Origin: Liolophura sinensis
Lineage: Eukaryota; Mollusca; Polyplacophora; Chitonida; Chitonidae
Length of the DNA stretch: 64,000 nt
NCBI RefSeq assembly: GCF_032854445.1
Contig: NC_088302.1
Coordinates: 18,905,338-18,969,337, forward strand
Reading direction: 5' to 3'
Positions 1 through 11,900 of the stretch are shown one piece after another. A program made the translations under genes and the position numbers. The notes under the pieces are model-generated. The model was not told the origin of the DNA and searched no databases. It was given only the letters and a program-made list of their open reading frames with translations. Each line of letters starts with the position of its first letter. Within the stretch, counting starts at the first letter, position 1.

Positions 1-501
1 ATTTTCTATTGGTGCCAGTGATGTAAAGCGAAATATAAAGAGCTACACATTGCTCTAAGGAGTATGATTTTCAAGATGATTTTTTATAACTGTTGAGATT
101 TCTAATGTCAACCAAATGAAGCTAAAACAAAATTAAGACTGGTGTTGTATGGTGTTTACTGATGAAATGGTTAAAGTCTGAAAGGAATAATAAATTAATA
201 TATCTTCAGAAAATGCAGTGTGTTCATTATAGTGTGAAAGAGGAAGAACATGCTCATGGACAAATTGTCCCCCTTGATGTGACATTGGTGAAAGTTATCT
301 CCCCTTAGTGTGACATGCCAGGTCTTCAATTTAGCAGCACAGATGTAGAAAGTTGCAGTGTTTAGTATAACATTAGTTACGATTTTGGTCAGTGCTAATA
401 AATAATGGCATAATTGATTGATTGAATTATCTATAACTTTTAATGTTTTAATGATATCTTTTTGTTTTCTATTATTTATATTTTATGTTTTTAATTTATA
501 G
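1..501. other. Intron of the DIP/lachesin-like gene (left edge)
   Basis: No coding segment is visible. The stretch ends in a pyrimidine-poor but usable acceptor (TTAATTTATAG at 491-501) immediately before the Ig exon. Because that exon starts in phase 1, an upstream exon must exist, so the window begins inside the gene. Confidence 0.6.
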
Positions 502-3347
502 TCCCACCTGAAATCCAGCTTCCAAACCGGAGAATTGGTCAAGTCAGGGGGAGAGAAACCATCCTGGAATGTATCATCACAGCATATCCTCACACTCTGA
601 ACTACTGGAAGAGGTTTGGAGAGGAGATTGAAAACAACGACAAGTACCAGGTGGATGTCTATGAAGAAGGGGAAGATACTCTGACCCTTAGTTTGAGAAT
701 TCGCTCTTTACAAGAGGAGGATTATGGGAAATACACATGCGTCTCTATTAATCCTGTAGGATCTGATGAAGAAACAATGTATTTATATGGTGAGTGGTTA
801 GATATTTTTGAGTATGGCAAAAATCCCAATCAAATAAATGAAATATTTTCACTAAGGTCTTGCCTATCAGTCGATAAGATATACAAGGTGCGGGGTCAGA
901 AACTGGCCATGGTCAGGTAAGTTGTAGATTACCCCACTCAATGATGCTCATGTAATGATTAGCGCAAGGAAACTTTCTTTTAAGACCACATGCATTCCAC
1001 CAATATAATAAGCATATCTGTATTCTACAAGTGGAAAAGATCATCAGTAACTTGCCAAAAGACGTTGGTTTACCGCAACACTCGAGTTTCCTTCAGTCAT
1101 AAAATTGACCACCATCATATTGATCAGTGCAAAGTTCTTTAGTATGAGGCATTTTACAACAGGAAAATAAATGAATTAAGTGTAACTGTTGAAATCATTG
1201 AAACTAAGACACAAAAAACATCAAATTTTTTCTGCTCAGTCTCAGAATTTAATTCACAAGTGGATATTTAGAAACTGGCAAGCTGTTCCAGTTTTAATGT
1301 TTTGGTTTAAATGCTCCTGTTAAACTTCTTTTATTCATACATCTGTCTTGTATATAAGTTATGAAAGGAGTAAGTGTAACTTTTAAAGAGAATCAAATTT
1401 AGCCTTTCAAAAATTTGTCTCAAAGCTATCAGTTGTGGGGGCTGTTTTATGAAGTTTACCAGTTGTGATTACAGCATGATTTGCTGTCATGGTGTGGATG
1501 ATTTAAGGTCTGTCCTAATTCTCCAACATTGTTGCATATGAAGAGCTAATTTCAGTGCAATTTATACATACTTTTTATTTGATTTTGAAGGCAAAACTAC
1601 ATTGGTTGGATTGGCCAATGTCAGGACTTCACAAAAAGTATAATTTTATCAGTCTACACCAAGTAATGCCTTCAGAATATGCGTGAATAAACACCATGCA
1701 AACGTGTGAAGAAGGTTGAAGAATTACAGTAACTTTGCATATGTAATTAATCTTTAAGGCTGTTCATATAAAAATGGCAGATCTGCGTGTTTTACTAAGC
1801 AGCAGGGTGGAGGACTGTTTTTTTGCTGCATTTTTTTGATGCTTGTCTTGATCATGTCAGTAGAAATATTTAGAAAATCTCATGTCCACTATTGGGCTTG
1901 AGTGTCCTGGCGCTCTTCATGCGTACGAATTTAATTAACACTCAAATAAATATAATTAGGTTTACTTCTAGGAAACACCCTTCAGAAATGATTTGAATTA
2001 GTCATTGTTAAAAATATTAAATTAATTTATCTGAAGGAAGTGTAAAATACATGTATTTATTTGTGTGATATCATTTCTTATTTCTGCAGAGAGGAAAAAA
2101 ATCAAAACCACAACGACGACAATGTCAACTATACCCAGCACACACAGCAAAGCCACACAGCCAGACTTGGTCACCTGGCGACCACCCAGCAAAGTTCCCA
2201 CGGATCCGCACAAGCAACCCGGTAATCAAGGCTATCTTCCAGGTGAACATGGAGAGAAAGATTTGAACCGAGGAGAAATAGATATTGTCACAAAGGGCCT
2301 ATCCAGAGAGACCCCACCTCAAAATGACCAGCACCCGGGTAAGTTAGGGTAACTGGGTGCATGGTCATTTGAGTTACCGCCACACAGAGGTGGTGGTGGC
2401 TGCGGCAATCACCTTTTTGACTATCTCATTATCTCCCCTTGGTTTTCTTCATTTAACCCTGCATTTCAGTATTGTATGTTCCTTTTCGGACATTTCAAGA
2501 GAAACAGAGCCTACACTGATTGGCTGACTGTGGAAATAGCTAAGGTTTCCTGTGATGAAGCCAGTAGCCTTGGTCTCGCTGGAATTAAACAATGTGCCAT
2601 ATGGATAAAATTCAGTAAATCAGTGACAATTCCGTATGCCTTTAGATATTTTTTGATAATTTATATTTGTCCTCTTTGCTCTCTATATTTTTAATCTTGG
2701 ATGCTATTTACTGTTATGTTACCCTGTTAACAGCGAATACTATACCATATAATTTTGGCGCTCTCGAACCTTCAGACTCTTGAATTTATGAAGTTTTCTT
2801 TTAGAACTGACTGCATGCATGCTGATACTACTAACAATCACTAACAATGATTATTCACTAACAATCATAAGCTAACATTAGGAATAGATAAAATGCTGAA
2901 ACCTATAAAATTGATTCTACTATTTACGACCTCAAAAAGAGTTGTAATGCCCTGGCTGACATGTATCTGTCAGTTTCATATCGTCAGTACCTTTCTCAGT
3001 CAGGCAAAAAATAAGTATTGGGACAAATACACCAGTGCTAAAATTAAAGCTCTCGGGAGGCAAAATTATTTAATAGTATTTTTTTAAAAAATGTTTTCTG
3101 TCCATGAAATATAAATTTGTAGTGGATGATTTATTTGTGTTTATTCCAGTCCACAAAAAACAAAAGAAAAATGTCTAAATTCATGTTTTTGTATGTTGAA
3201 TAACCAAGATCTGTTTAAATTGCAGGCAAGTCTGGAGAAAAGATGGAGTCGAAAGGAAATTTAGCCAACAAAGGGGCTTATGCCTGTATATTTATTGTCG
3301 TCTTTTTATCAGCTTTAACCTCCATATGTGTGTGGAAGCGAACATGA
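502..3347 (+). CDS. DIP/lachesin-like Ig-superfamily cell-surface protein, C-terminal part (3 exons)
   Basis: Neuronal-type immunoglobulin-superfamily receptor. Exons 502-789, 2090-2338 and 3226-3347 (TGA at 3345-3347) join in one frame through phase-1 introns. Donors are GTGAGT at 790 and GTAAGT at 2339; acceptors are TTTCTGCAG and AAATTGCAG. Exon 1 encodes one Ig domain starting VPPEIQLPN, with the B-strand cysteine in LECIITAYP, the core tryptophan in NYWKRF, and the F-strand signature DYGKYTCVSINPVGS. This is the pattern of the third Ig domain of DIP, lachesin and RIG-5-like proteins. Exon 2 is a Thr/Ser/Pro/Lys-rich stalk of about 83 residues. Exon 3 ends in a hydrophobic stretch, roughly GAYACIFIVVFLSALTSICV, followed by WKRT and stop. 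That end is either a GPI signal or a single membrane span with a tiny cytoplasmic tail. The signal peptide and Ig1-Ig2 must lie left of the window. Family assignment is from remembered signatures, not alignment; lachesin, DIP and IgLON members are hard to separate from one domain. Confidence 0.82.
1510..1735. repeat. Dispersed repeat, copy 1 (partner at 39850-40075)
   Basis: Lies in the intron after the Ig exon. The same order of words occurs in the partner copy: TTATCAGTCTACA, ATGCCTTCAGAATATG, TGAATAAA, GTGAAGAA. The two copies are collinear over about 225 bp with indels and roughly a quarter to a third of positions differing by eye. No terminal repeats or coding potential are seen. The family is not recognised. 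Confidence 0.55.
2500..2590 (+). repeat. Possible diverged relative of the TTAA MITE at 14618
   Basis: Intronic. It carries CTGATTGGCTGACTGTGGA followed by AATAGC, which resembles the left arm of the MITE at 14618-14801 (CTGATTGGCTGACAGTGGA, GATAGG). Similarity outside this core is weak and no TTAA-flanked ends are clear, so it may be a relic or a chance CCAAT-box-like match. Confidence 0.3.
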
Positions 3348-5900
3348 GACAAGCAGTGGAAATGGATGTGGAAGTAAATTGTTAATGTGACACATCTGGC
3401 AGTACTTCACAAAATACTGTCAGCTTTGTTCTGTCATGACATCATTTCATGACAATGGTGTATGGGACCAGCATTTTTCAGCATGACATTACAAACTGTT
3501 GCCATGGTTACCAACATGGTGGTTTCATGTGAATGTGAATCTTACTATCTTCGCCCTAAACGCTCAGTCAACATTTCTACTTGGGCTTCCAGCATCGCCT
3601 CGCCATTTCTTCTAAAAAGTTTGATTTGGTGCAAAGAAAAAATGTGTTTTCCTCAAAATGGAAGACAAAAAGGTGATCTACACGAACCAAATGAATGAGC
3701 CATTTTTTTGGCCTAAATACAATAAATGCAAAGGTTGTTTTCGTGGCTCAGATCAAGATTCTTTACAAAAAATGCCACGCTAAAACGACAAAACATCAAA
3801 TTTTTCAGTTGGACTCGATAACAGAAAGGGGACATAACTCTTCTGAGCTAACTGATTCACTGTTTGTTCTATGTAGCAGTATTGGCAGGAACACACTGGT
3901 ACATTGTGCTTCTAGATGAAGTATTGATGCACTTGAAAGGAAAGGCTAGTCATATTTCTTGCAGGAATGAAGAGTTTGCAGAAAACTTTCTGCTGGGAGA
4001 ACTGTTGGTTGATTTTTTTCTCAAATGTACATGAACATTTTATTAATATTCGTACATGTACAACAGCCCAACAAGTTGAGCAGAGGCTGTAAAAAACAAA
4101 CTGGAATTATGAGTGTGAAAATCTTGTTTATTAATTTCATCAAATTTTCTGACACATCCCATAATGATCAATGCAGTTATGATCTTCTATTGTTTGAATT
4201 TTTTTTATGTACTGTGCTCAAAACTGACTCTGTTGCCATGTCTGTTCACAATTATGTGCTTTATTCATTTTGTTGATGATCCAATGTGTAATTAATCAAA
4301 TCAGCATTGTTCTGTTAATAAGAAAATCTGTGATTTTATTGGTGGCGATATATGTGTAAATGTACATGTATTTAAGTCACAATACAGTGTTTTATTGTTT
4401 GTTTTTTTGTTTTTTTTTTAAACTTGTGAAAGAAACTTGTGCCAAACTTCTATTAAAGTAAACAACTCTGTTTTTTTTTTTTAACATATGGTGTTTCCAT
4501 AACAAATTATGGAGTTATAATAAATTATTGTGTGATTTTTAACTCTTTATGAAACATAGTGTACATCCTGTAAAATTGATGAAACTGTTCGTTCCACAAT
4601 AAGTTGATAAATGACATGTATATCTTATCCCTTTCATTTTAAGTGGGCTAGCTACTCCCAAACAATTATGCACCTGTCTGTTGATGTACAATTCCATTAT
4701 GCTGATACAATTAAGTCTGCAGACAAAGTTTTCTGTACAAATTTTCAGAACAAAACTATATGGTACTGGTTCTGTTTTATGACATGTGATCCAAAAACAA
4801 AATTAATAACAAAACAAATTGTTTGCAAGAGTGTTACTATGATGTCCATGGTAATATTCCACCAGTATCTGTAAATATCAGCCGATAAGTTTTTTTTTGT
4901 CAGAAAAATCCACATTTAGCTAGCCTGCTGAGCTATTTGGATTTAGTTTATGCTATGCTCCTCCTCTCTACCCAAAGATTACAATATATAGAGAACCTGC
5001 ATCGAAAACTTCGAACATGTTTAGATCCAGCCCACTTTTGTTCAAATGTATGGTTGGTCCAACTCTGACAGAATCTACCAGTAAGATTGGACAAAAGCAG
5101 TGACCCCCTCTGTATTAATCACTAAACAGAGCTGCATCTCTGTATCTAGTGCAGTGGGTAGTAGTGGAATGGAACGTAGTAAATATATCCATTTTACCGC
5201 AGAGCAGTGTTTGGCTAACACGAAAAAAAACATCGCAGAGCAGGACGTTTTTATTGCTACCATGACGACATTCCTACTTGTATGGGACTTGATGTTTTTA
5301 CCTCCCACACGACGCACAGATCTGTATAGCATATACTTCTGTGCTAAAGGAATCTCGCCATACAATTTCATGATTATCTTATTATTCATTTACACATCAT
5401 ACTATGTTCTGTATAAAAAATTTTTTTATTCCTTACATTTTTATCAATCTTGCACTCACCGGAAGAAAGTGATGCGTCTGGCCAATATTTTCCTGTGCCT
5501 ACCACTGTGTGTCTGTGTGCGTCTTAGCGAGTGTCAGTTACGATGATGTGTGGAAGTGTGAGCGAATATGCAGACAATATTTCTCAGTTTTTTATTCTCT
5601 CAACCATGTTGTTGTTGTTTTGACCGGATATGTTAAGTTTAGGATGAGTTTGTTTAAGGCATATTTGTGACAGCCTGGTGCTCATGGTTCTGTAGGCAAC
5701 TTCTAGATGATCTGTGTTCGTACTCGGATTGACAAAGCAGTATTAATGACAGAATCGTCAGAAACCAGGGGGCAGTATGCAATAGGGCTATATAGCAAGC
5801 TTTGCTACACTTGTGCGTGTGTGTGGTCATAATCCAGTACAGCCTGTACTCCAGTTTCTAGAAATAAAGCTCCTTGGTTCTTTACACTTTTCTATGTTTT
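3348..5900 (+). other. Probable 3' UTR and downstream flank of the DIP/lachesin-like gene
   Basis: AT-rich with poly-T runs and no convincing coding frame. Candidate poly(A) signals include ATTAAA at 4452, AATAAA at 4519 and AATAAA at 5863; which one is used cannot be told. An open frame of 148 codons at 5100-5546 looks fortuitous: repetitive hydrophobic content and no recognisable domain. Confidence 0.45.
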
Positions 5901-8900
5901 TTGTTTTCTTCTGTGTGTAATAGTTTTTTTGAGCTCTGTTCGAAAAAAAAAAAAACAAAGCAGGTTAATTGTCAGTCAGCATTTTATGATGTACGGATAG
6001 GCGCAGGATTTTGACGAAATGCAAGACTGTGCAAATAGCTCTAGGAGAACCGTCTGCCGCTTACTATCTTTTAGGATCCCAGCTAACATAGGTGGAAAAT
6101 GCACCGATTCCCTGCCCAAAACTGGGACTGGACCTCATCAGCTTGTGCTTAAGATATTTGCACCTTACTCGCCGAGATTTGTGCATTTTATGTCTACAGT
6201 TATGTGGAAACATGGCAGCCAACAGATTTTGCCAATACGCAGTAGTCATGGGAGGATTTTAAGGAAAGATACAGGCTACGTTCAAAATGTTCAGGATAGC
6301 CATTTCCCCATGATCATAAAGCTTCGTTGTCACATTAGAATTGCGACAGTGTGATCGATCTCCAAAAGCACAGTTACCAGTGGGTTCTCGAATTCCTATT
6401 GGTTTGTTATTTTCGGCAATTTTTTTTTTATTTTCAGTAGAGGAGTTTTGAGTTCAAACTCTTTATCACTAAAGTTGTATTGTATCACGTGAAATGTCAA
6501 AAATGTTGGCCGACTATTTTTGATCACATTTATGCTATAACATGGGCTTCTAAACTAATTTAGTGTTGACGAACAATGGACAAAATTTAGAAGCTGGACA
6601 TTTGTTATCCCAAGAGGTTGCTAAAGTTCAACAAATTTTAGTGGGACTTTTTTTTCACATTTAAGGAGTCCAAACTTGTAACTTCCCTATTGTGTATGAT
6701 TAATTTTAGAATCACAACGTACACTTTGAGCATGGAGTGAACCTGAAGAAAGGGAATAGCCAACAGGAAAGAAAGACAAAGCAATACATTGTCTGACAGC
6801 AAAGTGCTTGGAGAAAATCAAAAAGAGGTAATGGGAAACCAAACACCAATGGGTAAAAGCATGTCCAGCTTCTGACCGACTCTTTCTATTATGTCCTTTG
6901 CAGGTTGCAGTATAATTATTGTGCCAACCATTGGTAAGACTCTCGGGGGCCTACAATTGGCCTGCCCTTTGCACTTTGAGCAGGTTTCCGGCATGCCTCT
7001 ACCAAAAGCCAGATAATGGATGTGAATGAACGTGACAAATCCAGGTCTTATGGTGGATTAGTGATGATATGCCTCCCTCAGTTTTCGTACACTACAAATT
7101 TTGAGGTTTTTCCAGGCGTAAAGTTTTCAGTCTGTTTTGAATAAATAAATTGTGCACTTGTACACACTTAAGAGCTCTGTAACATGAACTTAATCTGTTA
7201 ACCTCTGTGTTTCACTTGTACAAGGCAGAGTACTAAGCATTTTGAAAGATGTTGGAAAACACACTTCTCCCCCATGCTATTTCTAGGCTGAACTACAAAA
7301 ACCCTGATTTTCCAGGGCTTGGAAAAGTAACTTTCTTTGTCCCTTATGTTAAGTCACTGCAACCCACTGCAGTTGTACTCAATTCGCCAGATTTGTGCAT
7401 TTTATGTCAATCTTTTTTTTTTGAAACATTTGAACTTGAGCATAGTTTTAGGTTGAAAACTTAGAAAGTACGCATGAACTAGAACTGAGGTGAATCCTGG
7501 GCTGTCATCAAAGTCTGTAATGTTGCGGCATAGGTGCAAATCTCCATATGAATTTGCACGACTCATTTTATGCACAACTCATTTTATGCACGACTCATTT
7601 TATGCATTCGTACTGATGCAAACGTGAAATGTTAATTATTCCACTAAGCTTAACATGTTGTGGGTACTGAATTGTTGGAGAGGTTTGTGGATATGAAGAT
7701 AGGCCTGTATTAATGTGTTGTAACGAATCCACTACCATTCCTCTGATGTACCATTGACAAGCCAGTGGCAGGCTAGTGGCAAGCTACCAGGATGCCCCAA
7801 AGGGACATATAGCCTGCTTTATATTGTAATTGGGTACCTTTCCCACCAACTGGACTGTCATTCATGCTCAAACCCTGTAGTCCATTGTTCATTCCTGCTG
7901 CTGTAACAATGATTTGCGAGCAAACTAGTAACACTGTATCCTTGGGCCTGGTTGTTAAAAACTGTTTAAAGACTTAAATGAGAAAAAAGTTTAAATATCC
8001 AACAAATACCACTGAAAAGAGTATGCATTTCCTCGCAGGTGCATGCCATAAAAAAAAATTGTAATATGTACCTCAAGTTGATAAATTATAAATAAAGTCA
8101 GTGCCAAAATCCACTGTGGGCGACTCCATTTCGCCTAAGAACTAGTCCTGAAGTCTTCTCCATTAGAAGAATTGCCCTTGTAAACCGCCAGTCCAGTTCA
8201 TACATTTCTGGTAGAACTCTTCTTCCCAGAAGGTAGCCAATAGTACAGTTCGTTTGCCGCTTGACAATTGGGAAACCGGAATGTTGGATGTAGGATCTGA
8301 GTTTACACGAACAAGCTGGCAGTTTTAACAACTCTCATTGGCTGAGAGGCAATAAATTACAGTGTTAAAGATGGAGGACGTGATGGACTCAGCGATTTAT
8401 GCCAGCTTTGCCATTTTCAGGCTTTACGTGTATGACGAGGAAAAATCGCAAAATTATGCAGCAGGCACCACCAGATAGAAAAAAATGTGCTCTTTTCAGC
8501 CTACAGTGTCATTTTTCAAATTTCTCTGCCCCTTCAATGTTAAGCCAGGTGTTCAATTTTGTACTCAGCCCTCATACAATGGCATAGCATTATATCAAAT
8601 ATGAAGTAAATGTGCTGCTCTTATCATTTGACTTTGGACAACTGCATTAGCTGCTGACTTTGGCTAAAATATTGAATTTAAAATAGAACTTATACATGTA
8701 CCTGTATTAGCAAATACACTTTTGAACAATCAGGTCCTGAATTACAAGAGATGAATGGTCATTCAACTTATATCTGATTCCACACTTCAAAGCAAAAGTA
8801 CCAGATTCATAACAAATAATACAGTAATTGTCACAGTAAAAAACACAACACTAGAAATAAGGAAAATAGCATTGTTGAGTGAAGTGATTTACAGTTGCTT

Positions 8901-8905
8901 ATGAA
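5901..8905. other. Intergenic region between the DIP/lachesin-like gene and the MPP10 3' end
   Basis: No gene recognised. A short word (TCGCCNAGATTTGTGCATTTTATGTC type) occurs near 6170 and again near 7386, suggesting a decayed duplication. Around 8340-8380 there is an inverted CCAAT box (ATTGGCTGAG) just upstream of a short open frame starting at an ATG with good context (MEDVMDSAIYASF, 34 codons, stop near 8480). This is too short to call a gene. Confidence 0.4.
7556..7603. repeat. Tandem repeat, 16 bp x 3
   Basis: Three consecutive units of GCACRACTCATTTTAT, the middle one differing by a single base, flanked by unrelated sequence. A simple minisatellite. Confidence 0.85.
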
Positions 8906-11900
8906 TCATAGTTTCAGTTTTTTTGAGGATTTCTCTGTCATCTTCAATTTTTTTCCTTTCTCCAGTTTTCGCTTTGATATCTGGGACACAACCTCTTCTT
9001 GCAGTTGGGTGAAGAATGTTTTAGATGAAGTTGAAGACTTCTTTTGTTTTTTATCATCCTATGGAAAATAACAGAAAAAAAGAACAAACTTCTTTGAATT
9101 AATGAATTAAAAGCTGAAAAGAGGAACAGTGAACTAGGCACATGTACCAAGGGTAAAGGCTTGACTGATTGATCTATTTATTTATTTCATTGGTGTTTTA
9201 CACTGTACTCAAGAATATTTATTTTTACGACGGCAGCCAGCCTAATAATTATAATGGGAGAAAACTGGCCAGAATCCAAAAACAACCCACAGCCATCTGC
9301 AGTTTGCTGTCAGACTGGCAAAGACTTGAAGTGAGTCTATGTCACTTATTCTCAGTTAACATTTATGCAGTCATATCGCCTTATGACACCTCTCACTTGA
9401 TGGGCACATGCTTAGAGTTCTGCCTCACAAGAAAGATTACACAGTCTCAATAGAGTCAGACTGAGTGTACTCATGAGCACAAAAAACTATAAATGTTAAA
9501 TTTCAGCATATTTTCCTTTGTGCTGAATTGTGCTGATAATGTTTCCCCTCAACTCACAGTTTTTTTTTTCAGGCTATGAATTCTATTTATTTGCTTATTA
9601 TGTTTTAACGTGATAATTTCAGTTGGTAAATTCTGAAACAAAGATATATACAAACGGATTGAATTTAATGTGTGTATTTTGTTCTGCTTTTCAGTACAAC
9701 CCTATACTGACAAAGCTATTGTTATCCCATTCAGTTTTGGTACACTAGAATTCTTGCTTCCATATTTTGCCCTCATTTATCAATTCTTTTGTGTTTTATT
9801 TATTTATTTGACTGGTGTTTTATGCTGTACTCAAGAATATTTCACTATACGATAGCCGTCAGCATTATGGTAGAAAAACAGGCAGGAAACCCACAACTAT
9901 TCGCAGGCTGCTAGCATTTCGCCACACGCAGAGGAAGCCAGCTTGGCTAGAACTCACAGTGATCACATAAGTAAGAGGTTCTAATATGCTACGCTAACAC
10001 TCTAACCATAGGTCACTGAGGCTTGTACTTCGTAAAAAAGACTTGTAACTTTAACTTGATGTGAATATAGTAGAGCCGCAGCTCATACTCACCTTGATGA
10101 TTTTCACAGCGCTGTTCTGTTTACTGCTCTTCTCCAGCTCTTTCATGGCTTTCTCCTTGCTGTATTTATTCCCTAGCCCAGGGTGAAGCTTAGTCAACAG
10201 CTTCTGTCGTTTCGCACGTTCCTTCTGCCGTTCTCGTTTTGCTGCCTTCTTCTCTCGTCTTTCTCGTTTGCGATCTGTTTCTGTTTTCTCTGTCTGACCT
10301 TTAGTTTCCCCTTTGACTTTGTCCTGTAACAAAACATTTCAAATGTTAAAAAGGTAAAAACCTTTATTGCAGCAAAGAGAAACACAATGTTAACAATTCA
10401 TAACACATAATTTTCTGATCAGAATGAAATGCCATGATAAGGAATATTTCATGATTTGTATGATGGCATTCATCTTTATGGGTAAAGGAAACTGGGCAGA
10501 GTTCAGAGAAAACCCACGCTTTACCTGGTTCTCAAAAGAAAAAATTTATATCTAAAAATACATGTACACATTTTTTGTCATTTTTTTTTCCAGAGTGAAT
10601 TAAATGCAATATATGAATCATTTGGTGAATTTATTGAGCCTTGGTGACATTCAAGAAATCTATTATTTATAATAATTTATAACACTGTTTATTTATTTAT
10701 TTGAGTGGTGTTTTACGCCATACTCAAGAATTTTTCACTTATACGACGACGGCCAGCATTATGGTGGGTGGAAACCGGGCACAGCCCGGGGGAAACCCAC
10801 GACCATCTGCAGGTTGCTGGCAGACCTTCCCACGTACGGCCAGAGAGGAAGCCAGCATGAGCTGGACTTGAACTCACAGCGACTGCATTGGTGAGAGACT
10901 CCTGGGTCATTACGCAGCGCTAGCACGCTAACCAACTGAGCCACAGAGGCCCCCACTGCTTATTTAAATAGTCTTGATTCAGATACATATACATATTAAC
11001 CCCTCTTCTCCTCACATACTGACTGACCCCTCCCTTACCTGAACTTCCTCTGGGGCGAGAAGTGTAGCATCACTGGCCACTACTGGGGCCACCTCTTCCA
11101 TGTTGATGGACGGCAGGTTAGAGATCACTTTTATTTCTGGAGCAGCCTGTGAAAAATCAACAGATTTCTTGTCATTCAAAACAAGAAGAGGTACAAGAGT
11201 TGAAACTTTCATGTCTCATTTTTGGCTGATATGTTTCATCTACAGTAAATTCTACATGTACGGGCAGAAGTGGTATCGTTTATTTTGGATAGTTCTCCTT
11301 CGTTCAGACGTGAATTTAATTATCATCGGGAAATGCAAGAAACAGAATCACAAAAATTTTTGTCGACACTCCCACAAATTAAACAGTTAAGCCTTTTAAC
11401 ACCACTGTGTCAATTAAGATTCTGCTGGTACAGATTCAACACTGGTTTCGAATGCCATATTCAAAAATTTTCCAGTTGTGGACAAAATCTGAGTACCCCA
11501 CCAACTTTCCCCAGATACCTGAACGGTGTGAAATTTATGTACTCACAGGTTTGGGGGTGAAGTGGAAGTTAGATAAAGCATCCAGCTTGATGAACAGATC
11601 CCTCATCTCCTTCTTAATCTCCTCATGATCAGGATCTTTGGTCTCCACCTCTTCTTTCTGAATGTGAAAAAATAAAGACCAAAAACAAATGTCAGGGCCA
11701 GGTTAATTCAGTTGCCGATTTAAGGACACAGCCCTTCTTTTTTTCCACTATTGTATACTTGTGATCATGACAATATATACTGAATAACTAGGTCAACATT
11801 ATAAATCCTTTTGAGCAGAAGCATTTTTGAGCTCTTGAGTATTACAATACTTGAGTCCTTTATCATTCAACCCCGGAAAATCTCATATAAGTACCTGATA

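Noticed and set aside
5100-5546. 148-codon open frame on the + strand
   Set aside because: No domain, no acceptor or donor logic, and it lies in the probable 3' UTR of the DIP/lachesin-like gene; an overlapping minus-strand frame is equally open.
6019-6354. 111-codon open frame on the + strand
   Set aside because: No recognisable domain; part of it is a short repeat that recurs near 7386, so it is more likely decayed repeat DNA.
8098-8331. 77-codon open frame on the minus strand just beyond the MPP10 stop
   Set aside because: No recognised domain, no link to MPP10 by frame or splice sites, and a similar number of open codons is common by chance here.
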